From the NCBI GenBank assembly GCA_027923505.1, contig BROI01000005.1:372001-436000 (forward strand): a DNA stretch of 64,000 bases, in the 5' to 3' direction. Below are positions 46,884 through 55,366 of this stretch, one piece after another; within the stretch, counting starts at the first letter, position 1, and each line of letters starts with the position of its first letter. The position numbers and the translations under genes are program-made. The notes under the pieces were generated by a model. It was not told the origin of the DNA and did not search any database. It saw nothing but the letters and a program-made list of their open reading frames with translations. The DNA is from Mayamaea pseudoterrestris. Its lineage: Eukaryota; Bacillariophyta; Bacillariophyceae; Sellaphorales; Sellaphoraceae.

Positions 46884-46970
46884 TGTCGAATTCGAGCGTC
46901 GCCTTTGGATATAAACTAATCGACGATTGTACTCCTTCAGGAACCGACAGCTATATAACGAGGCAATTAC
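46884..46970 (+). promoter_or_regulatory. Repeat module upstream of acidic gene 2
   Basis: Second copy of the block, slightly shortened (TCGAGCGTCGCCTTTGGATA then TAAACTAATCGACGATT and TACTCCTTCAGGAACCGACA). Confidence 0.55.
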
Positions 46971-47087
46971 GATTGTCCATAAACTCTATTCGCCTGTAAA
47001 TCCCAGGCAAACAAACAACACTTACACCAGAAGATGGTTGATACCTGTGTCGTACCACGATTACTTACGACATTTAACAGTTACGAT

Positions 47088-47110
47088 GTGGAGCTTGTGC
47101 CAAGCTCCAC
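47088..47110 (+). repeat. Perfect hairpin upstream of acidic gene 2
   Basis: The same 10-bp arms as at 46,226 (GTGGAGCTTG / CAAGCTCCAC), with loop TGC instead of TAC. The gene starts 103 bp downstream. Confidence 0.85.
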
Positions 47111-47213
47111 CCGCAGTTCACACTAGCTGTAGTTATTTCGCCAATATTGTTGACTTTCATAAAAGCCTCCTAATTGGTGAACAATAATTCTGACTGAAAC
47201 AATAGCAATCGTA

Positions 47214-47639
47214 ATGGCGAAGTCAGGAAGCAAAACAGGCAGCAACCGATTCGAGGAGACGATGGAAGAGTGGGAGGAGGAGATTATCTGGAATGGAGGT
47301 AAAGAACACAGGTCTTTCAAATACAATTTGGACATCTTGTTTCTGTCCTGTGATGACTGGATGCGGCACGGTGGACCTGCCGCCGATCTCGTGATGCTAT
47401 TCAATGAGATTCGAGACGAAGTGTATGGAATGCCAGGGGATCTTGAAGATGCCGTGAACGAAATGCTAGACAGGACAGAACCAGAATTGTATCGTCGCAT
47501 AGTATGTGAAGGCAGGGAAGGCAGTCATTGGTACTTGCTCAGGGTCATGAACCGTTTCGAGTGTTCTCCATACAATTGGGATGCAAATGAGTGGCGTTTA
47601 GCCAAATATAATCCGGAATTGATGGAAGACTTCACCTAA
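47214..47639 (+). CDS. Small acidic orphan protein, member 2
   Basis: 141 residues from the ATG at 47,214. It has a longer, partly basic start (MAKSGSKTGSNRFEETMEEW), then the family blocks WEEEIIWNGG, CDDWMRHGGPAADLV, EPELYRRIVCEG, GSHWYLLRVMNR. It differs from member 1 mainly before residue 50. Function unknown. Confidence 0.65.
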   Translation: MAKSGSKTGSNRFEETMEEWEEEIIWNGGKEHRSFKYNLDILFLSCDDWMRHGGPAADLVMLFNEIRDEVYGMPGDLEDAVNEMLDRTEPELYRRIVCEGREGSHWYLLRVMNRFECSPYNWDANEWRLAKYNPELMEDFT

Positions 47640-47750
47640 ACATGTCACGTTAATCTTGAGCTCTATCAAACTAGTATATAAGTTACTACTGCAACCATCA
47701 TGACGGGTTTGCCCAATAACTCAGTAGGCCGACATTCGCAAAATCCCGTG

Positions 47751-47860
47751 TTGTCGAATTCGAGCGTTGAGTTTTTTCGAGTTCGGGAAATCGCTTTCGA
47801 TATAAACTAATCGACAATTTTACTCCTTCGGGAACCGACAGCTATGTAACAAGGTATTTC
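47751..47860 (+). promoter_or_regulatory. Repeat module upstream of acidic gene 3
   Basis: Third, more diverged copy: TTCGAGCGTTGAGTTTT, then GGGAAATCGCTTTCGATATA and TACTCCTTCGGGAACCGACA. It lies about 200 bp before the gene. Confidence 0.55.
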
Positions 47861-48066
47861 GATCGTCCGTCAATTCTATTCGCCTGTATTTACCCCTACA
47901 AACAATTACAGCTGATCATCAAGCATGTATGCCTTTCGCCAATATTGTCGACGTTGTGTCCACGAAATATCCTGAAATAGGTAAACGATAACAAAGGAGT
48001 ATTGACTACTGATGCCATAAAATCGCAAGCATACACATAGTCACTCTTATCGCAACAACCGCTGTA

Positions 48067-48519
48067 ATGGTCAACGTAGATCCCAACGCACATGACACTC
48101 GACTCAGAAGATTCGAAGAGGCCTGCGAAGAAGCGGAAGACGAGATCGTTTGGAACGCCGGAAACTACTACAACGACGAAACAGAGTACGCGCTATTTGA
48201 CGATGCGCATAACTTGGACCTTATGCTTCTGGCCTGTGACGATTGGATGCGTAACGGTGGATCTGCAGCCCAACTCGTGGAGCTATACAATCACATCCGT
48301 TCCGAGATGCCTGGAATGGGAGATGATTTCGTTACCGCCGTAAACGAAATGTTAGACACGACAGAACCGGAACTGTATCGTCGCATTGTATGCGAAGGCA
48401 GCCAAGGCAGTCATTGGTATTTACTTCCAATCATGGCCGACAACGATATCAGCAGAGAGTACACGTGGGATGGAGACGAAGGTCGCTTGCTCAAGTACGA
48501 CATGGAATGGATACGTTAA
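48067..48519 (+). CDS. Small acidic orphan protein, member 3
   Basis: 150 residues from the ATG at 48,067. It is the most diverged member, but keeps ACDDWMRNGGSAAQLVELYN, TEPELYRRIVCEGSQGSHWY and a Trp/Asp-rich end (YTWDGDEGRLLKYDMEW). It faces the minus-strand MBD-like gene, whose stop is only ~70 bp away. Function unknown. Confidence 0.65.
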   Translation: MVNVDPNAHDTRLRRFEEACEEAEDEIVWNAGNYYNDETEYALFDDAHNLDLMLLACDDWMRNGGSAAQLVELYNHIRSEMPGMGDDFVTAVNEMLDTTEPELYRRIVCEGSQGSHWYLLPIMADNDISREYTWDGDEGRLLKYDMEWIR

Positions 48520-48591
48520 TTGTTACTTGAATTATGCCGCTTTAAAGTAGTGTTAATCTATAATACTCAATATAGAATCACTCATATTATA

Positions 48592-49251
48592 TTATTCAGA
48601 TATGGACTTGATACGATTTCGTGCAGTGATCTCGGCGCGACTGCGATCGACCAAATCTATCTTACCCATTTCCTGGACAAACCTTTTCACTTCGACCGCA
48701 GAACGGAACTTGAATCCACATCTTGGTGAGATGTAATACTTGTCGACTTTTCTTGGTGCGTTGGCGCGAGGAACATTAAACTGTATCCACCCAGGTCCCC
48801 ATTGACGCAGACGATAGTCGGTTCTCAACGACGGTAACTGATACGACTTAGCATTTGCTTCCAGGTACTGAATTGCCTTTATATGAGGAGCATTGGCATC
48901 ACCAATAGGATTATCATACCTGCGAACAAATGTGAGTCTTTTTCCTTGTGTCTCCACCACAAAACCCATCCGGACACAACATAAGACTTCATGGTAGTTC
49001 ATATCATATTCCTTACGATGAGTTTGATATCTATCCCCAAGCAAATAATCAACAGTTTTAGAAGGATCCATCCTGACAGGCAAACGTAGCATCTTCTGTT
49101 TCAAAGAACGAACTCCACATCTTTCAATTGTCTCGAACAATCCTTCACTGGTCGTGTCCGAGAGAGCTTGGCAATACATCAAACTATTAACGTAGCCGTC
49201 GAATCTAAAACCGCACGCTTGTGGGTCTGATTTCATAATTTCCACTTTCAT
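48592..49251 (-). CDS. MBD-like protein, paralogue 1
   Basis: 219 residues from the ATG at 49,251. The C-terminal ~55 residues read as a methyl-CpG-binding domain: GPGWIQFNVPR, then KVDKYYISP, then GFKFRSAVEVKRFV (compare MeCP2 GWTRKLKQR, KYDVY, GKAFRSKVELIAYF). The three residues that contact methyl-CpG in MeCP2 (Arg of the first loop, Asp before the Tyr, Arg of FRS) all have counterparts. A second block shared with the other paralogues lies in the middle: VRMGFVVETQ, then LTFVRRYDNP. The N-terminal part is unrecognised. The role as a methylated-DNA reader is inferred from pattern only. Confidence 0.6.
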   Translation of the reverse strand: MKVEIMKSDPQACGFRFDGYVNSLMYCQALSDTTSEGLFETIERCGVRSLKQKMLRLPVRMDPSKTVDYLLGDRYQTHRKEYDMNYHEVLCCVRMGFVVETQGKRLTFVRRYDNPIGDANAPHIKAIQYLEANAKSYQLPSLRTDYRLRQWGPGWIQFNVPRANAPRKVDKYYISPRCGFKFRSAVEVKRFVQEMGKIDLVDRSRAEITARNRIKSISE

Positions 49252-49524
49252 AATGGATATGGCGTGTATACGAAACGCCCGTTAACGAGCATGTATTATG
49301 ACTAGACTCAGATTAATTCGCATTCACGCACTCAGACGTTCAAAGGCCTTGATATCAATATTTAGGCTAATACAATAAAATTCAACGGCAATTTTTCGGG
49401 CAAGTCTGCGACCGGAAACACCGGACGGGGAAACGACTCGTCGTCTTACATATCCTTAAGTAATGAACACATTCGTTCAACATATTCCAACGGCCCAAAT
49501 ATTAGTCGAGTGCAAGAATTTAGT

Positions 49525-50295
49525 CTATAGACAACAAGACAAAGCATGCTCCTCTATTTCCCAGTCACTTCCGTCGAATTGATCGAAAAGGCTTATAAAG
49601 TAGTTTACCTGATCAAGTGATATGAACATGAAACCAAATTCGGGAGAGAAGAAGTATTCGCGTCGTGGCATTGTATCATTGCCTGGTATTTGCAATCTTG
49701 TCCAACCGATACCCCATTCTTTACGACAACCAAGCAATCTAAGTGGAAATGTAATCGACCCACCCACTGAAGAGTTTTCGATTGTTGCTAGTCTTGGCCA
49801 ACGCAAATTGACAACCGGAACCTTGTAACGTCGAACAAAATAGTAAGTGTCGGAAGCAACATCCTGTATCATTTCGAACCCCATTGTCACATGGGTCGTC
49901 ATGTAGCGGGATTGTTTCGCGATAGCATCACGAAACCAAGGACTGCGGAAATCGCAAACTCTATCGATTACTTCGTCAATGCTATGGTCAGAATAATCCC
50001 CGGAGATTAGATCCAGTAGATACACTTCGAGACCAGTGCCCTTTCGTCGTAAATTATGCAATATTGTTAATGCGTACGTCCGAAAGACAATAGCATCAAC
50101 ACAGTGATCAGGCAACTCCTCCGCGTATTCATGTAGATGTGACCACAAATAAGCAGGACCACAGTATTTTAGATAACGAAAAAGGCTCAAACGACGCGAA
50201 CGGGCGACTGCAACATGATACAAGTACACTGTAATCCAACGCGGAAATGGTGCGTCATTCGGTGGAAACGGTCGTGTTTGAACGTCAATGTACAT
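49525..50295 (-). CDS. MBD-like protein, paralogue 2 (degenerate motif)
   Basis: The first ATG in frame is at 50,295, giving 256 residues. It shares the middle block (VTMGFEMIQD, then YYFVRRYKVP) and a C-terminal MBD-like stretch GIGWTRLQIPG, RREYFFSP, GFMFISLDQVNYFI. The Asp and the FRS Arg are replaced (REYFF, FIS), so methyl-CpG binding as in MeCP2 is unlikely even if the fold is kept. The N-terminus has an additional helical domain with many Tyr and Leu residues. Confidence 0.5.
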   Translation of the reverse strand: MYIDVQTRPFPPNDAPFPRWITVYLYHVAVARSRRLSLFRYLKYCGPAYLWSHLHEYAEELPDHCVDAIVFRTYALTILHNLRRKGTGLEVYLLDLISGDYSDHSIDEVIDRVCDFRSPWFRDAIAKQSRYMTTHVTMGFEMIQDVASDTYYFVRRYKVPVVNLRWPRLATIENSSVGGSITFPLRLLGCRKEWGIGWTRLQIPGNDTMPRREYFFSPEFGFMFISLDQVNYFISLFDQFDGSDWEIEEHALSCCL

Positions 50296-50601
50296 AATAC
50301 ACCAAAACAAACAAACAGATCACTCGATTGCTTCATATGATGCTGAGATGCGTTTGATATATCTTGCACTCCTTCAAAACTTATGTCGCTCTAAACGATC
50401 CAATATATCTTACACGAATCCCACCATACGATATGTAACGACTGTACAAGACATCGGGTCGTGCTACTTTACTCATGTAAAAAATTTCGAATCCTTCAAA
50501 TTCAGTCATGTAGAAATACTAACATGTAGATATACGCATAAACAGGATCGAAACGATCCATTTGAATATATCTTCCTACTGTAATTTAAACGTTATGCAA
50601 C

Positions 50602-51381
50602 ATGGACTTACATCCCTTCTTCGGTCCTCCAGTACAATATTACAGACATGGAGAGCCACCCACCGAAATTCGAATGCTGCATGGCTGTAATCTATTAGAT
50701 GTATCGATAGAAGAGCTTCCAGGACCTGATGGAGCATACACACATTGTGCTAACGCATGTCTTTTCGATGCTGCCTTAGCAAAGGCACATTTCGCGAGTA
50801 CAAACGATTGGATTGTCAGTAAAGCCCATAAAATGATAAATTGGCTCATTCAAAATCATCCTATAGATCAGATAACAGAACAAGCATTGGAAGATTTGAT
50901 ATTCAGAGAGTCACCAACATATCATTCTTCGCCCTTTTTCGAGCGCTTTCAATTCATGCTAGATCACGCCAGGATGGGGTTCAAACTTTATTGGAATAGA
51001 GAGGCCTTACGACTTGTGTTAGTTCGATCATTCTGGGCGAAACCTACGGATCAGTTTTCACCCCACCCAGTCATTTCTCACATACGCAACGACGACGAAC
51101 AGACCTGTGAACTAAGTCCAACCATGAACGCGCTAGGCGAATGGCGATCTGATTGGGGAGTTGGATGGGTTACAACAACCATACGCTATCGTAACAGTTC
51201 TCACATACACATATTTTACGCGTCTCCTGAGCTAGGATACCTATTTAGCAGCCACAACGAAGTCGATGCATATATTGCAGTTGTGAAGAGAATTGCAGAC
51301 GAGGACGAGTTACCGGATATCGAAACATCAACACTGTTTGTCATGGCTCAAGGGGAAGTACCAGGAGCAGGAGCAGCCTAG
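50602..51381 (+). CDS. MBD-like protein, paralogue 3 (most diverged)
   Basis: 259 residues from the ATG at 50,602. Kept features are the middle block ARMGFKLYWN, then LVLVRSFW, and a C-terminal GVGWVTTTIRYR, IHIFYASP, GYLFSSHNEVDAYI. As in paralogue 2, the DNA-contact Asp and FRS Arg are missing. The N-terminal ~110 residues carry a Cys/His-containing patch (HGCNLLDV, THCANACLF) with no clear zinc motif. It is assigned to the family by order of blocks, not strong identity. Confidence 0.4.
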   Translation: MDLHPFFGPPVQYYRHGEPPTEIRMLHGCNLLDVSIEELPGPDGAYTHCANACLFDAALAKAHFASTNDWIVSKAHKMINWLIQNHPIDQITEQALEDLIFRESPTYHSSPFFERFQFMLDHARMGFKLYWNREALRLVLVRSFWAKPTDQFSPHPVISHIRNDDEQTCELSPTMNALGEWRSDWGVGWVTTTIRYRNSSHIHIFYASPELGYLFSSHNEVDAYIAVVKRIADEDELPDIETSTLFVMAQGEVPGAGAA

Positions 51382-51598
51382 TGGACCGATACGTATAAAT
51401 AAAATTTGCATTGGTAAATATAAGCGATACACCATCGCGACAACAAATCTTCACAATGTCACATGAGTACTTGGAGGACTCAGTCAACTGTTGTCGCCTT
51501 GCTCAGTCGCGATAAATCAATGATTGTTACCGACCCTTTCATAAAACGATCGCATCAATGCCCTAACATAAAATCAATTCTTTACATCAACAAGTAGC

Positions 51599-52135
51599 AT
51601 GCCATCGAAAGGATTCAAGCTCAAACGCGGAACTCCGGAAGTCGGAGACCGAGTTGCGATACACACCAAAAATCCTTCCGACGCGGCGTACAAAAACGGA
51701 GTAGTTGTTATTGTGGAACAGAGACCAAGTTACGAAGCTCATAACAACGACGACAACGAAGATATCGCTGTTCTTAACACTCACCTGGTCGTTGTTTTCG
51801 ACGACGACAAGCGCAAGGAAGATAGCGCATGGTTCAAATGGCACCCCAAGCTCGACCGCCTCATGGTACCTGACAAATCTGTTGATGTAAATCCTCAAGT
51901 AAGTCATTCAATGGGAAATACAATCAGCGGAAAACGCGTCGACGACCGTTGGATCACGACTGCTCATGACAAGAAGCTAAAGACATCGCACAATACTACG
52001 ATCAAAAATGAGATATCCCACGTCGCGCAATCGATCGGCGTTCGTACAGACGACAACGAAGCAAAAGCAAAGGATGAACCAGCAGGTTGGATGAATCGCA
52101 TGGTGTCAAAAGCGAGCAAATTCTTCCATGCTTGA
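51599..52135 (+). CDS. Basic protein with a Tudor/SH3-like N-terminal region
   Basis: 178 residues from the ATG at 51,599. Residues 10-90 look like a small beta-barrel: VGDRVAIHTKNP, YKNGVVVIVEQRP, LVVVFDDDKRKED, FKWHPKLDRLMV, as in Tudor/chromo-barrel proteins that begin with G(D/E)xVxV. The second half is charged and disordered, with a C-terminal amphipathic segment WMNRMVSKASKFF. If the barrel is right, a histone- or methyl-Lys/Arg-binding role is possible. The resemblance is structural impression only. Confidence 0.4.
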   Translation: MPSKGFKLKRGTPEVGDRVAIHTKNPSDAAYKNGVVVIVEQRPSYEAHNNDDNEDIAVLNTHLVVVFDDDKRKEDSAWFKWHPKLDRLMVPDKSVDVNPQVSHSMGNTISGKRVDDRWITTAHDKKLKTSHNTTIKNEISHVAQSIGVRTDDNEAKAKDEPAGWMNRMVSKASKFFHA

Positions 52136-52259
52136 AGCAACACACAGAGGGTACTGTTTAGTAGTAGTCTATTAAACAGTCTAAGTATGAGCTTATAGAC
52201 GGGTTGACATCGATAGTTCGAAACTTCCTTTGCCTTTATAGGAACGATTATTCTATCAC

Positions 52260-52994
52260 TCAAGTGCCAGTGCGCTTGCGTTTGCCTTCCTTTTTCGAGT
52301 GACTACTGTCCATTGACTTTCGGAAATGTTGGAATCGAGCGTTACTTAGCGTAAGGGAAACCATGGTGTCCAAAATGTGGCGTCTCTCAAGGTTGCGTCT
52401 TTCTTTCTGACTTGCGTCCAGATTGCTATCTTCGATCAGGCATTGAACGAAGCGAATTCCACCATCCTGCATAAAACGCAGCATGTACTTCTCAATGTTC
52501 GGCAGCTCTACCGGTCGAGTATAACCATCTGTGTTTTGCACTTCCATCCGTCCCGAAAAGCAATCGAAAAAGAAGAATGGCAACATCGTCAATACTTGCA
52601 GGCGTGTTTTGTCATCCGGATACTTTTTCGCGCCGTGGAGTAAACCTTCTAGAGATGAATAGGGCAACAATGGCGGCAACATCGGTTGACGGTTTCGTAA
52701 AGTGACGTCAAACGTACGGCAACAAAAGGCCAAGCCACGCTGAAACACTTCCTCGTACTGGAAATAGAAGCCGATCAGGAAAAGCGTTACCTTGACGAGT
52801 TTGAAAATTGCCATCCCCTCTTCTTCCTCCATTGGATGAAGTTCGATCGCCCGGATTCTTTCGAGAATGTCATGTTCTGTTGTGTCCTTGCGAAAACAGC
52901 TCGTGTCCAGGATGTGGTCGAGAGTGAGTCCACTTGTTCCATGCACCACACTTGTCTGGGTCTCTGATTTTACCATGCTTCCTTTGGTTGACAT
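52260..52994 (-). CDS. Orphan paired-family protein 1
   Basis: Not recognised. The frame extends to 53,141, but the first ATG is at 52,994 (MSTKGSMVKSETQTS), giving 244 residues, close to its neighbour. Blocks shared with the neighbour are LDHILD, IAIFKLVKVTLFL, FYFQYEEVFQRGLAFC, YSSLEGLLHGA, LTMLPFFFFD, MLRFMQDGG and FQHFRKSM. It is helical, with several Cys and aromatic residues. The tail is basic (KKEGKRKRTG), possibly a nuclear signal. Confidence 0.6.
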   Translation of the reverse strand: MSTKGSMVKSETQTSVVHGTSGLTLDHILDTSCFRKDTTEHDILERIRAIELHPMEEEEGMAIFKLVKVTLFLIGFYFQYEEVFQRGLAFCCRTFDVTLRNRQPMLPPLLPYSSLEGLLHGAKKYPDDKTRLQVLTMLPFFFFDCFSGRMEVQNTDGYTRPVELPNIEKYMLRFMQDGGIRFVQCLIEDSNLDASQKERRNLERRHILDTMVSLTLSNARFQHFRKSMDSSHSKKEGKRKRTGT

Positions 52995-53263
52995 TCGTGC
53001 TGCAGTTGTCGGTGTTGTGGTTGATAATATTGTGGTTGAACGTTGAACGTGAGTCTGGACTCGCGGTTTTGCTTGAAAGTCGCCGGGGCACGAAGTGCTG
53101 CTACGACGCGAATTCTTAGTGCTGCTACGACATGATTTCAAGTGATTTGAAGCGACAGAACGAAATTGTCTAGCATAGTTTATTAGTTAGGGGATTTTTA
53201 GCAATTTACAACATGTAGATTGGACTGAAGGGACATCAATAAGATTACTGAATATTTGCAACT

Positions 53264-54013
53264 TTATCTACCATTGGGGTGTTCATATTTATACACCAGC
53301 TTGGCTGGTTCCTCGTCAAATGTCCTATGCAATTCTGCCATGGTGTCTTTCAGCCCTGGCAGCAGGTCTCCGAAATGTTCGAACCGTGTATTGTCTTCAA
53401 TATATGAAACAATGGCCTCAATCAACCAGAGTCTGCCCGCTCTGGTATAAAAACGTTCACGTTGCTTCATTTTAAATGGTGGAACGTCTCGAAGTAAAAG
53501 GTTCGCTCCACCATCCAGCAGAAAACGCAACATGTCATCCTCTGCGGTCGGAAGCAATTCGTGATCCTTGTCCGGCATCGCATATTCGTATCTATATTCG
53601 TAGAAGAAGTAGGGCAACATCTTCAACACATTCACATGTGTTCCAAAATCCGAATGTCTGGCAGCACCGTGAAGTAGCCCTTCCAGCGATTGGTATGGCA
53701 ACGCTGGCTGCTTGTATCGAAAACATTCCTCGAAAACATAACTGCAGAATTGTACGCCGTTCTTGAACACTTTCTTATAGTGAAAGTAGTGGGTCGTCAG
53801 ATGTAAGGCCAGCTTTGTCAACTTGAATACTATCGCCTCTTTCCCATAGCATGTTTCCTCGAAAAGAGTCTCGATTGCCTGCAACCGCGCGAGTATGATC
53901 TCCTCTGGCGAGTCGTAATGGAAGCCACGTATGTCCAGAATGGCGTCAAGTGTGATATCTACTGATCCTTCTGACGAATCATCATCGCTGTCTTCTCCCC
54001 TATTCGCATTCAT
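53264..54013 (-). CDS. Orphan paired-family protein 2
   Basis: Not recognised. 249 residues from the ATG at 54,013. The start is acidic (MNANRGEDSDDDSSEGS), followed by the shared blocks LDAILDIRGF, IVFKLTKLALHL, HYFHYKKVFKNGVQFC, YQSLEGLLHGAAR, LKMLPYFFYEY, MLRFLLDGGANLLL and FEHFGDLL. The segment LLDGGANLLL recalls an ankyrin turn, but no repeat array follows. It is a clear ancient tandem duplicate of protein 1. Confidence 0.6.
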   Translation of the reverse strand: MNANRGEDSDDDSSEGSVDITLDAILDIRGFHYDSPEEIILARLQAIETLFEETCYGKEAIVFKLTKLALHLTTHYFHYKKVFKNGVQFCSYVFEECFRYKQPALPYQSLEGLLHGAARHSDFGTHVNVLKMLPYFFYEYRYEYAMPDKDHELLPTAEDDMLRFLLDGGANLLLRDVPPFKMKQRERFYTRAGRLWLIEAIVSYIEDNTRFEHFGDLLPGLKDTMAELHRTFDEEPAKLVYKYEHPNGR

Positions 54014-54429
54014 TTTGTGTGCTAAACACTTCAGTAATGGAAAGAAGGGATTGTTGTTTGTTGGTCGCTCACTATCTCACGATATTTGTGAACGTCAAGT
54101 TTTCTGCGGATCATGATCGTCAACGCTTATCATCAACCCTAACTCGCTACTACACAATCGCGCTATAACGGTACGACAACAATCACGACTGGCACCTCTG
54201 CACGAGCCGGCGCCTTTTCGTCAACTAATTTGGCGACTATAATATAACTTCGTAGCGTATTCCCGCGACAATTATTCGTGCGAACCTCTTTACGTCAACA
54301 ACCGTTGAACACGAAGCAGGATTGATATGCTTCAACGCCACAAAGTAACATCGACCGTTGAAACAACGTTTAGCGAAAGCGTCAGAGAGTAATACTCAAT
54401 CACTTGCATGCCTCATGCAAATATAAGAC
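54014..54429. other. Divergent promoter gap
   Basis: This 416-bp gap lies between two divergent genes and presumably holds both promoters. No ORF, module or hairpin was recognised. Confidence 0.4.
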
Positions 54430-55297
54430 ATGGAGACCCACATACCTAAAATTCTGTTCCTTGGTGCGTCTTATACTGACATACGACCGTATCTGCAAGC
54501 CATTGACCCGATCGTATCGTGTGGTCAAAATCGGACACTTGAATTGGATCGCGTCATTGCCTGCGTCGAGTATAATCACATTTCGGAAATCGACGGCCGA
54601 GACCTGTCACGGATTGTCGAAACTGAGCGAGAATGTAACGTCGACGTATACACTGTATCCCTTGCGGAAGCAGCAAAATACAAAGAAAGTCGTCACTACA
54701 GCGGTAATTTTAACAACCATCGCTTTGTTTCAAGTTTAAGACGGCATTTTGTCAACGCAGCATTCGATCAGGTGACCTTGGATTATTATTGGCAACCAAA
54801 TTCAGCCATGCGGGAACACATGCGACCTGAGTTTTTCTCGAAAACACTACCCGAGTTAGCGATACATATGCTCAGTCCTCACGCATGTGTCTACCTTCCA
54901 TTCTGCGTTCATACGCTCAAGGAGACTCTGATACACAAGGCTGTACTGTCGCGACACTATACTGTAACATATCTACCAGAAAGCGAATTGGCAGAAGTAT
55001 TTATCTGGCGGGGTACACAAGCAATTGATGGCGACATAATGCAGGAGGTATTCGGAAAGAATAAATCACAGGTAACGAAACGGTAATGTTCAAGTCGAAA
55101 TTCACGCGACGTCTAACCATGTATTTGTTTATTCTCAGGAAGATAAATACTGCAAGATATCAAAGCAAGCAATTCGTCAGGACGACGAATACCCCGAATT
55201 ATCCAACAAGGATGTCATACATTTCTGTCAAACGATCGGCGACCTGAAATCAGTCCGTTTCATCAAACTAGAACGTCATGATACGGACCGCACTTGA
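54430..55297 (+). CDS. Two-exon orphan protein, possible Rossmann-like start
   Basis: Not recognised. Exon 1 (54,430-55,071) and exon 2 (55,139-55,297) join in phase 0 at CAG/GTAACG...TTCTCAG (67-bp intron), giving 266 residues. The N-terminus PKILFLGASYTDI looks like the first strand and Gly turn of a nucleotide- or SAM-binding fold, but no binding motif is complete. The middle has FVNAAFDQVTLDYYWQP and HACVYLPFCVHTLKETL, with Cys and aromatic residues. It is convergent with the Helitron gene, whose stop lies only 70 bp away, so it probably belongs to the same island. Confidence 0.5.
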
Positions 55298-55366
55298 GCG
55301 AATATATCATACGGAGTACTAATTTTAATTGTGTTATCTTTACATCGAATCGTATGTCTGTATTCG

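Larger units (their letters stand above)
39847..49299. repeat. 9.4-kb tandem duplication, copy 2
   Basis: Direct repeat of copy 1. Here the left part (about 39.85-42.3 kb) is the irregular, frame-broken side and the right part (from ~42.3 kb) is clean with intact genes. Irregular sequence therefore clusters on both sides of the joint at 39,847. Confidence 0.95.
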
